Of a stretch of DNA of 13,064 nucleotides, positions 7,638 to 13,064 are shown in pieces. The translations under genes were made by a program, and so were the position numbers. This DNA comes from DATILI01 sp035476635. Lineage in GTDB: Bacteria > Pseudomonadota > Gammaproteobacteria > Burkholderiales > Burkholderiaceae_C. The notes beneath the pieces were generated by a model. It did not search any database. It was not told where the DNA came from and saw only the letters and a list, made by a program, of their open reading frames with translations. How positions within the stretch are numbered: the first letter of the stretch is position 1; each line of letters begins with the position of its first letter. The stretch is from NCBI GenBank assembly GCA_035476635.1, contig DATILI010000057.1, positions 1 through 13,064 on the forward strand, given 5' to 3'.

Positions 7638-7677
7638 GGTAGAAGCCCCTGTTACATATAAACGGCGGCAAAGAAGG

Positions 7678-7700
7678 CAAAAGCCGGTGCAATTCCGGCC
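7678..7700 (-). terminator. Candidate rho-independent terminator downstream of mtfA
   Basis: On the minus strand a GCCGG / CCGGC stem (plus-strand 7695-7699 and 7683-7687) with a 7-nt loop is followed directly by TTTT (7682-7679). It lies 15 nt past the mtfA stop and before the 152-aa gene. The stem is short (5 bp, 6 with a wobble pair), so termination would be partial at best. Confidence 0.4.
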
Positions 7701-7714
7701 ATTGCCTGGCGGAA

Positions 7715-8527
7715 TCAAAGCTGCGCAGCCGGACGGAAAAAAGCGTCGAACAGCTCTGCCAGGGCACTGAACTCCTGGGAAAACCGCGCCGGATTCACAA
7801 AATAGGCCTCGCATGCCACGGCGAAAAACTCGTCCAGCGCTTCCGCGCCATAGGGGTCCAGCCAGGTCGGCGCGCCGCCGAAACGCTCGGCAATGATGAC
7901 TTTCTCGCGAAATGCGTCGTAGGCCGGTTGCAGCACCGCGAGCCAGGCCGCGCGTGCGGCGCGTGCCGTGGGCGCGCCGAGAAAGCCGGGCGGCAGGGGC
8001 GGGCAGCCATCGGGCGCGCCGTCTCGCATGTCGATCTTGTGGGCGAACTCGTGGATCACGACGTTGTAGCCCTGTTCGGCCGAGGCGCCGGCATCGGCGA
8101 CGTCGGGCCAGCTCAGCATCACCGGCCCGCCTTCCATGGCTTCGCCGGCCAGCACTTCGTCGTAGGCGTGGACCACGCCGCTGTCGTCCACCATCTCGCG
8201 CTTTGCCACCGCTTCGCCCGGGTGCACCACGATGCCGACGAAATCGTCATACCAGCGCAGCGCGGAGGCGGGGTCACCCGCACGCCCCAGGTGCAGCACC
8301 GGCAGCACGGCTTGCGCGGCGATGGCGGCGGCCACTTCATCGGTGATGGCAAAGCCGTGCGCGCCGTGAAACTCCTTGCTGACCAGAAACTCCGAGGCCA
8401 GTATGTGCAGGCGCGCCACCTCGGCGGCGGGGCGCTCGGCCAGAAATGAGTAGCGCGCCAGCAGCGATTGCCACAGGTCTTCAGGAATCAGGCGCGGCGC
8501 GCGCCGCTTGCGCAACCAGCCGAACAT
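7715..8527 (-). CDS. mtfA: MtfA-family zinc metallopeptidase (M90)
   Basis: A 270-residue protein, near the 265 residues of E. coli MtfA. The zinc-binding HExxH motif is HEFAH at residues 159-163 within NVVIHEFAHKID, and a conserved acidic segment follows (DPYGAEALDEFFAVACEAYF, residues 224-243) that supplies the third ligand. The N-terminus MFGWLRKRR is the family's usual start. MtfA in E. coli is a cytosolic aminopeptidase that binds the glucose repressor Mlc (DgsA) and so affects ptsG; whether that link exists here is unknown. The start codon is peculiar: bases immediately upstream belong to a 271-bp palindromic element whose arm ends one base before the ATG. The only Shine-Dalgarno-like bases (CAGG, 5 nt before ATG) are inside that arm. 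lpxH lies upstream on the same strand. Confidence 0.93.
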   Translation of the reverse strand: MFGWLRKRRAPRLIPEDLWQSLLARYSFLAERPAAEVARLHILASEFLVSKEFHGAHGFAITDEVAAAIAAQAVLPVLHLGRAGDPASALRWYDDFVGIVVHPGEAVAKREMVDDSGVVHAYDEVLAGEAMEGGPVMLSWPDVADAGASAEQGYNVVIHEFAHKIDMRDGAPDGCPPLPPGFLGAPTARAARAAWLAVLQPAYDAFREKVIIAERFGGAPTWLDPYGAEALDEFFAVACEAYFVNPARFSQEFSALAELFDAFFRPAAQL

Positions 8528-8560
8528 TAGGGCCTGCTAACGCTATGAGAGGGGGTCGCG
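8528..8560 (+). repeat. Left terminal inverted repeat of the palindromic element
   Basis: A 33-nt arm beginning TAGGGCCTGCTAACGC and ending GGGGGTCGCG. It starts on the base next to the mtfA start codon (8525-8527) and pairs with 8766-8798. It contains an ATG (8545) that opens a spurious 84-codon frame running through the element on the plus strand. Confidence 0.88.
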
Positions 8561-8659
8561 TTGCCACCTGCAAGGGCCGCAGACAAGGCGCAAACCGCAG
8601 CCGGGTTGAACACCCGGCGAGGATTTGCAACGCGGTATGCGGCCCTTGCAGGTGGCAAC
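8560..8659. repeat. Hairpin module A of the palindromic element
   Basis: A 100-nt hairpin. Its ends 8560-8581 and 8638-8659 are a perfect 22-bp inverted repeat. At its tip GCCGGGT (8600-8606) pairs with ACCCGGC (8612-8618) around TGAAC. Two boxes, CAAGGCGC at 8584-8591 and GCAACGC at 8627-8633, flank the tip hairpin, and extra pairing is possible (ACCGC 8594-8598 with GCGGT 8632-8636). Confidence 0.85.
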
Positions 8660-8666
8660 CCGTAGG

Positions 8667-8766
8667 GAAGGCATGCCAAAGCGTGCCACTCGGCGTTGCG
8701 TCGCTTACCCGCACACGAGTGCGGGCGGCGCGCCGCGCCTTGATTGGCCCACTTTGGCATGCCTTC
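8667..8766. repeat. Hairpin module B of the palindromic element
   Basis: A 100-nt hairpin in inverse orientation to module A. The ends 8667-8681 and 8752-8766 are a perfect 15-bp inverted repeat that extends to 20 matches in 22 positions. The tip hairpin is CCCGCAC (8708-8714) / GTGCGGG (8719-8725) with loop ACGA. Read on the minus strand it contains the same boxes as module A, CAAGGCGC (8742-8735) and GCAACGC (8699-8693), at identical offsets from the module ends. A 12-nt perfect palindrome GCGGCGCGCCGC is at 8725-8736. Confidence 0.85.
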
Positions 8767-8798
8767 GCGACCCCCTCTCATAGCGTTAACAGGCCCTA
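8766..8798 (-). repeat. Right terminal inverted repeat of the palindromic element
   Basis: The 33-nt partner of the left arm. Read on the minus strand it begins TAGGGCCTGTTAACGC. It overlaps the 3' end of lpxH: the codons AGG GCC TGT and the stop TAA (8797-8786) are arm bases. An ATG at 8781 (minus) opens the mirror-image 84-codon frame that ends at 8527. Confidence 0.88.
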
Positions 8799-9562
8799 GC
8801 AGGCAGGCGCTGCAGGCCGCCGGCCGTGAGGCGCAGCACTTGCGCGCGCGGCGGTGCGGCGGCCGCGTCCCAGTCGCTGAGCACGATGCGGCGCAGGCCG
8901 TTTGCCAGGTCATGGTCGGCCGGCTTGTGCGTGTGGCCGTGGATCATGGTGGCGGCGTTCGCGGCGTGCAGCCATTGGGTCGCCGAGGGCGTGTCGACAT
9001 CGGCATAGTGCACGCCCGTGCGCTTGCGCGCCTCGCTTTGCTCGCGCAGGCCGCGTGCGATGGCCTGGCGTTGCGCCAATGGCTTTGCAAGAAATTCCTG
9101 CTGCCAGGCCGTGCTGCGCACCTCCTGGCGAAACCGCATGTAGTCGACGTCGTCCAGGCACAGGGCGTCGCCATGCGTGAGCAGGAAGCGCTGGCCGGCA
9201 AAGCCGAGCACGGTCGGGTCGTCCAGCAAAGTCGCCTGGCATTGCGCCATCAGGCCGGCGCCGGCCAGGAAGTCGCGGTTGCCGTGCATGAAAAACAGTT
9301 TCGCATGGCTGCCCGCTGCGCGCAGCACATCGACGCAGCGTGCCTCGAAGCTGCCTGGCAGCGCGGCGTCGTCGCCCACCCAGACTTCGAACATATCGCC
9401 GAGGATGAAGACCGCATCGGCCGGCGTGCGCGCCATGTAGCTCTGCCAGGCCGCAAAGGTCTGCGGCTCGGCTTCGTGCAGGTGCAGGTCGGAAATGAAA
9501 TCGACCGTACGCCAGTCGGCCGAAGCGGCAAGCTCGGCAAACCGGGGCACGGTCGGGGTCAT
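8786..9562 (-). CDS. lpxH: UDP-2,3-diacylglucosamine diphosphatase
   Basis: LpxH cleaves UDP-2,3-diacylglucosamine to lipid X and UMP, a step of lipid A synthesis at the inner face of the cytoplasmic membrane. The 258-residue protein carries the calcineurin-like metallophosphoesterase signatures in order: SDLHLH (Asp25, His27), GDMFEVW (Asp56), GNRD (94-97, the LpxH form with Arg), THGD (129-132) and GHTH (209-212). E. coli LpxH has 240 residues; here there is a 17-residue N-terminal extension and a slightly longer C-terminus. The last residues Arg-Ala-Cys and the stop are encoded by the right arm of the palindromic element, so the original end was probably altered. No convincing Shine-Dalgarno precedes the ATG. 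It lies 39 nt after the ppiB stop on the same strand, an arrangement also found in E. coli (ppiB-lpxH). Confidence 0.95.
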   Translation of the reverse strand: MTPTVPRFAELAASADWRTVDFISDLHLHEAEPQTFAAWQSYMARTPADAVFILGDMFEVWVGDDAALPGSFEARCVDVLRAAGSHAKLFFMHGNRDFLAGAGLMAQCQATLLDDPTVLGFAGQRFLLTHGDALCLDDVDYMRFRQEVRSTAWQQEFLAKPLAQRQAIARGLREQSEARKRTGVHYADVDTPSATQWLHAANAATMIHGHTHKPADHDLANGLRRIVLSDWDAAAAPPRAQVLRLTAGGLQRLPARAC

Positions 9563-9601
9563 GGGAAGAGGGCGCGCGCTCGGTGCGTGGTCAGAGCGTG
9601 T

Positions 9602-10108
9602 TCAGAGTGCGATGGCCTTCTCGATCACCACGTCGTCGTTGGGCACGTCGTCATGAAAGCCCTTGCGGCCGGTTTTCACGGCCTTGATCTTGTCCACCAC
9701 GTCGGCGCCCGAGACGACCTTGCCGAATACGGCATAGCCCCAGCCCTGGGCGGAAGGCGCCGTGTGGTTCAGGAAGGCGTTGTCGGCAATGTTGATGAAG
9801 AACTGCGCCGTGGCCGAGTGTGGCGCGTTGGTGCGCGCCATGGCCACGGTGTAGTTGTTGTTCTTCAGGCCGTTGTTGGCTTCGTTGTCGATCGGCTCGT
9901 CGCTGGGCTTTTGCGCCATGCCCGGCTCGAAGCCGCCGCCCTGGACCATGAAGCCGGGGATCACGCGGTGGAAGATGGTGTTGTTGTAGTGGCCCTTGTT
10001 CACATAGTTCAGGAAGTTGGCGACCGACTTCGGGGCCTTGTCCTGGTCCAGTTCAAGGGTAATGACGCCGTAGCCGGCGATATGGAGTTCGACTTGGGGG
10101 TTGCTCAT
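9602..10108 (-). CDS. ppiB: Cytosolic cyclophilin-type peptidyl-prolyl isomerase
   Basis: A 168-residue cyclophilin with no signal peptide, close to the 164 residues of E. coli PpiB, catalysing cis-trans isomerisation of Xaa-Pro bonds in the cytoplasm. Catalytic positions equivalent to human CypA Arg55/Phe60/Met61/Gln63/Phe113 are present as Arg48, Phe53, Met54, Gln56 and Phe104, in the motifs FHRVIPGFMVQGGG and HSATAQFFIN. The start codon overlaps the stop of the periplasmic cyclophilin gene (ATGA at 10108-10105), indicating coupled translation; GGTGA about 8 nt upstream can serve as ribosome site. lpxH follows 39 nt downstream. Confidence 0.95.
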   Translation of the reverse strand: MSNPQVELHIAGYGVITLELDQDKAPKSVANFLNYVNKGHYNNTIFHRVIPGFMVQGGGFEPGMAQKPSDEPIDNEANNGLKNNNYTVAMARTNAPHSATAQFFINIADNAFLNHTAPSAQGWGYAVFGKVVSGADVVDKIKAVKTGRKGFHDDVPNDDVVIEKAIAL

Positions 10109-10797
10109 GATGACTTCACCAGGGTTGCGGAGTTGATGATGATGGGCGTCTTGGGGACGTCGGTAGGGAAGGGGCCGCCTGGGCCAGTGGGCACGGCTTT
10201 CATCTTGTCGATCACATCCATGCCGCTGACGACCTTGCCGAACACGGTGTAGCCGAACAGCTGCGCGGCGTTGACGAGATTGGCGCGTGGCGTGTTTTCA
10301 TAGACCTTGCCCTGGTACTCGAACTTGGGTACCGGGTCGCCGGGCGGGATGATCGTGGGGTTCAGGAAGTCGTTGTCCTTCACATTGATGAAGAACTGCG
10401 CCGTGGCCGAATGGGGGTCTCCGGTGCGCGCCATGGCCAGCGTGCCGACGACGTTTTTCGGGCCGCCCTTGGCCAGCGCTTCCTGGCCTTCGTGGGCCAC
10501 GGGCGCGCGGGTTTGCTTCTGCGCATAGGAGGTGTCGAAACCGCCGCCCTGCACCATGAAATTGCCGATCACGCGGTGAAAGATGGTGCCGTCGTAGTGC
10601 TTGTCCTTCACGTACTGCAGGAAGTTCTCAACGGTCTTGGGCGCCTTGTCCGGATAGACCTCGACGACGAAGTCGCCGGCCGTGGTCGCGAACTTCACGC
10701 GCGGTGCGGTTTGCGCCGCCGCGGCGCCCGCAAGCGTACAGAGGGCGGCCGCCAGCACCAAAGTGCGGCGCAAGGGTGAATGGCCTTGGAATCTCAC
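10105..10797 (-). CDS. ppiA: Periplasmic cyclophilin-type peptidyl-prolyl isomerase (GTG start)
   Basis: A 230-residue exported cyclophilin. I chose GTG 10797 because AAGGAGA lies 7 nt upstream and it gives a standard signal peptide: two arginines (10-11), a hydrophobic core and cleavage after Ala28 (AAAA|QT). The open frame continues upstream to an ATG at 10866, which would bury the signal sequence and is rejected. Catalytic residues Arg75, Phe80, Met81, Gln83 and Phe136 are intact. Compared with the neighbouring PpiB there is an insertion of roughly 25-30 residues (about 150-180, Pro-rich then ENTPRANLVNAAQL) between the FFIN strand and the FGKVVSG segment. The protein should assist folding of proline-containing proteins in the periplasm. 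Together with ppiB it forms a tandem pair serving two compartments, probably after duplication. Confidence 0.92.
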   Translation of the reverse strand: MRFQGHSPLRRTLVLAAALCTLAGAAAAQTAPRVKFATTAGDFVVEVYPDKAPKTVENFLQYVKDKHYDGTIFHRVIGNFMVQGGGFDTSYAQKQTRAPVAHEGQEALAKGGPKNVVGTLAMARTGDPHSATAQFFINVKDNDFLNPTIIPPGDPVPKFEYQGKVYENTPRANLVNAAQLFGYTVFGKVVSGMDVIDKMKAVPTGPGGPFPTDVPKTPIIINSATLVKSS

Positions 10798-10804
10798 GAG
10801 AACA

Positions 10805-10810
10805 TCTCCT
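10805..10810 (-). promoter_or_regulatory. Shine-Dalgarno deciding the ppiA GTG start
   Basis: AGGAGA on the minus strand, 7 nt before GTG 10797. No comparable site stands before the farther upstream ATG of the same frame. Confidence 0.8.
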
Positions 10811-10881
10811 TGAAAAGAATGAGGCACATGGCTGCGCAAGGAATTGCGAAAAGCTGTTGGATGCACCGGTTGGATCAGAAG

Positions 10882-10902
10882 GCCCCGCCCATGGGCTGGG
10901 GC
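10882..10902. terminator. GC-rich hairpin between the TPR gene and ppiA
   Basis: GCCCCGCC (10882-10889) pairs with GGC (10894-10896) and GGGGC (10898-10902), an 8-bp stem with one bulged T and a CATG loop. It lies 7 nt past the TPR stop in the 111-nt gap. No T-run follows on the minus strand, so it may attenuate or stabilise rather than terminate. Confidence 0.3.
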
Positions 10903-10908
10903 TCGGGC

Positions 10909-11496
10909 CTATTTGGCTGCGGCCGCTTTTTGCGCCTTGCCTTTGGGCGCAAAGACTTCGCGGATCAGGTTGAGCTTGGGCGGCACCTGCGCATTGGCCG
11001 CATCCAGTTGCAGCGCCTTGGAGTACGACTGGCTGGCCATGCGCGCATAGACGTCGCCCAGGTTTTCGTGGGCTACGGCATAAGCCGGGTTCAGGCGCAC
11101 CGCCATCTCCAGGGACACGCGGGCCTTGTCGTACTGGTTCTGGCCGGCATAAAGCGCCGCCAGGTTGTTGTAGGGCTCGGGCAGCTCGGGATAGTCTTGC
11201 GTGAGCGAGGTGAAGGTGGCTATCGCATCTGCCGGCTTGCCGGCATCGGTCTGGATCACCCCTTTGAGAAAGCGCAGTTGCGGATCGCGCGGCTTCTCGG
11301 CAATGTATTGCTCGGTCTTGGCCAGGGCGTCGGCATGCTTGCCGGATCGCATCAGCAACTGGATGTCGGCGTAGTCACTGCTCTGCGCAGAGGCGAGGCC
11401 GAAGGCTGCCGAGAGGGTCAGCGCGCCTAGCACGCAGGCCAGCACGCCCAGCACGCGAAGAGGCGTGCGCGGGGAAATCGAACGGTGCAGCTTCAT
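10909..11496 (-). CDS. Exported tetratricopeptide-repeat protein
   Basis: A 195-residue protein with an N-terminal signal peptide (Arg-rich start, hydrophobic residues about 14-34, cleavage ASA|QSS after Ala37) and a mature part made almost entirely of TPR units: about 43-71, 72-105 (FLKGVIQTDAGKPADAIATF), 106-139 (PYNNLAALYAGQNQYDKAR) and 140-170 (AHENLGDVYARMASQSYSKA). TPRs bind partner proteins; a periplasmic scaffold or assembly role is plausible but not demonstrated. The C-terminus is Lys/Ala-rich (GKAQKAAAAK). AAGAGA about 5 nt before the ATG is a moderate ribosome site. It is the first gene of the minus-strand TPR-ppiA-ppiB-lpxH cluster and divergent from cysS, suggesting the promoter of the cluster lies in the 176-nt intergenic gap. 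Confidence 0.85.
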   Translation of the reverse strand: MKLHRSISPRTPLRVLGVLACVLGALTLSAAFGLASAQSSDYADIQLLMRSGKHADALAKTEQYIAEKPRDPQLRFLKGVIQTDAGKPADAIATFTSLTQDYPELPEPYNNLAALYAGQNQYDKARVSLEMAVRLNPAYAVAHENLGDVYARMASQSYSKALQLDAANAQVPPKLNLIREVFAPKGKAQKAAAAK

Positions 11497-11672
11497 GGAG
11501 TCTCTTGCGTCAAGTTCGCCGTGGCGGGCCCGTAGCGGGAGCTATATACTGCGTTGCATTGTAGCCGAGGGGTCGCCGCCTGGCCCTCTCCGTCACAAGC
11601 CACCACAAGCCAACCAGCCCCGAAGAAGATCGACGGGATTCCGCCTGAATCACCGCTGCCCCTAGTCCATCC
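11497..11672. promoter_or_regulatory. Divergent promoter region between the TPR gene and cysS
   Basis: This 176-nt gap must serve both directions. It contains an AT-rich patch CTATATACT at 11542-11550, giving a plus-strand -10-like TATACT (11545-11550), and a minus-strand -10-like TACAAT (complement of 11558-11563). No convincing -35 box at 16-18 nt spacing was found for either. No leader hairpin or riboswitch was recognised ahead of cysS. Confidence 0.35.
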
Positions 11673-13049
11673 ATGAGCCTGCGCATCTACAACACGCTGT
11701 CGCGTGAACTGCAAACGTTTTTGCCCCTTGAGCCCGGCCGCGTGCGCATGTATGTGTGCGGCATCACGGTGTATGACAGCTGCCATGTAGGGCATGCGCG
11801 TTCCAATGTGGCCTTTGACGTGGTACAGCGCTGGTTCAAGGCTTCGGGCCTGGCCGTGACCTTTGTGCGCAACATCACCGACATCGAAGACAAGATCATC
11901 CGCCGCGCCGTGGAAAACGGCGAGACGGTGCGTGCGCTGACCGACCGCATGATCGCCGAGATGTACCGCGATTTCGACGCCCTGGACATCGAGCGGCCCA
12001 CGCACGACCCGCGCGCCACCGACTATGTGCCGCAGATGCTGGATATCGTGAAGCAGCTCGAGGACAAGGGCCTGGCCTACCGCGCGCCGGACGGCGACGT
12101 CAACTACGCGGTGCGCAAGTTTCCCGGCTACGGAAAGCTGTCGGGCAAGTCGCTGGACGAACTGCATGCCGGCGAGCGCGTGGCCGTGCTCGAAGGCAAG
12201 GACGACCCGCTGGATTTCGTGCTCTGGAAGTCCGCCAAGGAAAGCGAGCCCGACGACGCCAAGTGGGACAGCGCCTATGGCAAGGGCCGCCCCGGCTGGC
12301 ACATCGAGTGCTCGGCCATGGCCTGCGCCTTGCTCGGCGAGACCTTCGACATCCACGGCGGCGGCGCCGACTTGCAGTTTCCGCACCACGAAAACGAAAT
12401 CGCGCAGAGCGAAGGCGCATTTGGCAAGCCACTGGCCAATTGCTGGATGCACAACGGCTTCGTGAACATCGACAACGAGAAGATGTCCAAGTCGCTGGGC
12501 AACTTCTTCACCATCCGCGAGGTGCTCGAGAAGTACCACGCCGAGACGCTGCGCTTTTTCCTCGTGCGGGCGCATTACCGCAGCCCGCTGAATTACAGCG
12601 ACGTGCACCTGGACGATGCGCATGCCTCGCTCAAGCGGCTGTACACCGCGCTGCAATTGGTGATGCCGGCTCAGGTTGAGATCGACTGGTCTGACCCTTA
12701 CTCCGCAAAGTTCAAGGCGGCTATGGACAACGACTTCGGCACCCCCGAAGCCGTCGCCGTTCTGTTCGAGCTGGCCGCCGAGGTCAACCGCGGAAAGTCG
12801 ACCCAGCTCGCAGGGCTCTTGCGCGCGTTGGGCGGCTGCCTGGGCCTGTTGCAAGGCAACCCCGAAACATTCCTGCAGGCCGGCGCGGTGCTGGACGACG
12901 CGGCCATCCAGGCTCTGATCGCGCAGCGCGCCGCCGCCAAGAGCGCCAAGAATTTCGCCGAAGCCGACCGTATCCGCAAGGAGTTGCTGGAGCAGGGGAT
13001 CGTGCTCAAGGATTCGCCGGCAGGAACCACTTGGGAAGCGGCGCAGTGA
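11673..13049 (+). CDS. cysS: Cysteinyl-tRNA synthetase
   Basis: Class I aminoacyl-tRNA synthetase that charges tRNA-Cys, 458 residues (E. coli 461). The HIGH signature is HVGH at 38-41, and KMSKS is at 270-274. The zinc site that selects cysteine is complete: Cys29, Cys213 (in HIECSAM), His238 and Glu242. The C-terminal region holds the DALR-type anticodon-binding helices and ends SPAGTTWEAAQ, usual for the family. No Shine-Dalgarno is evident ahead of ATG 11673, but the N-terminus MSLRIYNTLSRE matches the family start. It is divergent from the TPR-cyclophilin-lpxH cluster; E. coli also keeps cysS beside ppiB and lpxH. Confidence 0.97.
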   Translation: MSLRIYNTLSRELQTFLPLEPGRVRMYVCGITVYDSCHVGHARSNVAFDVVQRWFKASGLAVTFVRNITDIEDKIIRRAVENGETVRALTDRMIAEMYRDFDALDIERPTHDPRATDYVPQMLDIVKQLEDKGLAYRAPDGDVNYAVRKFPGYGKLSGKSLDELHAGERVAVLEGKDDPLDFVLWKSAKESEPDDAKWDSAYGKGRPGWHIECSAMACALLGETFDIHGGGADLQFPHHENEIAQSEGAFGKPLANCWMHNGFVNIDNEKMSKSLGNFFTIREVLEKYHAETLRFFLVRAHYRSPLNYSDVHLDDAHASLKRLYTALQLVMPAQVEIDWSDPYSAKFKAAMDNDFGTPEAVAVLFELAAEVNRGKSTQLAGLLRALGGCLGLLQGNPETFLQAGAVLDDAAIQALIAQRAAAKSAKNFAEADRIRKELLEQGIVLKDSPAGTTWEAAQ

Positions 13050-13064
13050 TGCGAAGGCCCGCGT
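13049..13064 (+). CDS. Possible start of a coupled downstream gene, 3' partial
   Basis: The cysS stop and an ATG form TGATG (13047-13051), a common translational-coupling arrangement. Only five codons (MRRPA) are inside the window, so the product cannot be identified and the start itself is uncertain. Confidence 0.35.

Larger units (their letters stand above)
8528..8798. repeat. 271-bp compound palindromic element (MITE-like / structured repeat)
   Basis: The gap between lpxH and mtfA is almost wholly a palindrome with two-fold symmetry about base 8663. The terminal arms 8528-8560 and 8766-8798 match as reverse complements at 32 of 33 positions (the single difference is C at 8537). Between them lie two 100-nt hairpin modules (8560-8659 and 8667-8766) separated by 7 nt (CCGTAGG). 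Folded, a single strand gives a long stem with two side arms, a T or Y shape. TA dinucleotides form both edges (8528-8529 and 8797-8798), compatible with TA target duplication as in IS630/Tc1-type MITEs, though TA is self-complementary so this is not proof. There is no transposase. It could also act as a structured RNA, a protein-binding site or an mRNA-stabilising repeat. Copy number in the genome is unknown. Confidence 0.88.

Noticed and set aside
7653..7681. Sigma-70 promoter (TTTGCC, 17 nt, TATGTA, minus strand) for the 152-aa gene
   Set aside because: Both boxes match weakly, and the implied transcript start would fall on the Shine-Dalgarno.
8528..8798. CRISPR array or tandem repeat
   Set aside because: The repeats are inverted and nested, not direct with regular spacers, and no cas gene is present.
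8446..8799. Small coding gene in the lpxH-mtfA gap
   Set aside because: Frames are open on both strands with nearly identical ends, which follows from the palindrome; there is no ribosome site, and the arms and hairpins explain the sequence better.
8744..10252. 502-codon plus-strand frame opposite lpxH and the cyclophilins
   Set aside because: The three minus-strand genes have complete catalytic motifs, and the antisense product is His/Val/Gly-rich without a family.

Overview
The window is high-GC, gene-dense DNA that looks like a chromosomal segment of a betaproteobacterium, most likely family Comamonadaceae of the Burkholderiales. This is inferred from protein character, the cysS/TPR/cyclophilin/lpxH neighbourhood and GC-rich codon use; no database was searched. 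A species cannot be fixed from the sequence alone.

Layout. (i) Bases 1-3143, plus strand: the end of a catabolic/uptake operon. It holds an FAD/[2Fe-2S] amine- or opine-oxidase-like subunit (5' end outside the window), a DAO-family FAD oxidoreductase joined to it by an ATGA overlap, and a periplasmic polyamine-type ABC solute-binding protein. (ii) 3229-3879: a FrnE-like DsbA-family oxidoreductase. (iii) 3986-7145: a two-gene signalling unit, an HDOD protein overlapping by 8 nt a PAS-PAS-GGDEF-EAL protein. In the latter the GGDEF signature is degenerate (SADRF) while every EAL signature checked is intact, so the prediction is a c-di-GMP phosphodiesterase. (iv) 7179-11496, minus strand: an unrecognised 152-aa protein, the MtfA peptidase, lpxH, a cytosolic and a periplasmic cyclophilin (ATGA overlap), and a secreted TPR protein. 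(v) 11673-13049, plus strand: cysS, divergent from the TPR gene, followed by a possible TGATG-coupled gene start cut by the window end. cysS, cyclophilin and lpxH are also neighbours in E. coli, so this housekeeping block is old.

The most unusual object is a 271-bp palindromic element (8528-8798) filling the gap between lpxH and mtfA. Its ends are 33-nt inverted repeats matching at 32 of 33 positions. Inside lie two 100-nt modules, each a hairpin in its own right (22-bp and 15-bp perfect terminal stems). The modules are inverted relatives of each other: two short boxes sit at exactly the same offsets in both, while the stem sequences differ but remain self-complementary. The element supplies the last three codons and stop of lpxH and ends directly against the mtfA start codon. 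TA dinucleotides at both edges are compatible with a MITE-like origin. The overall fold would resemble a T- or Y-shaped hairpin.

No tRNA, rRNA, CRISPR array, transposase, integrase or phage gene was seen. No stretch longer than 300 bases lacks a gene; the longest is the palindromic element.
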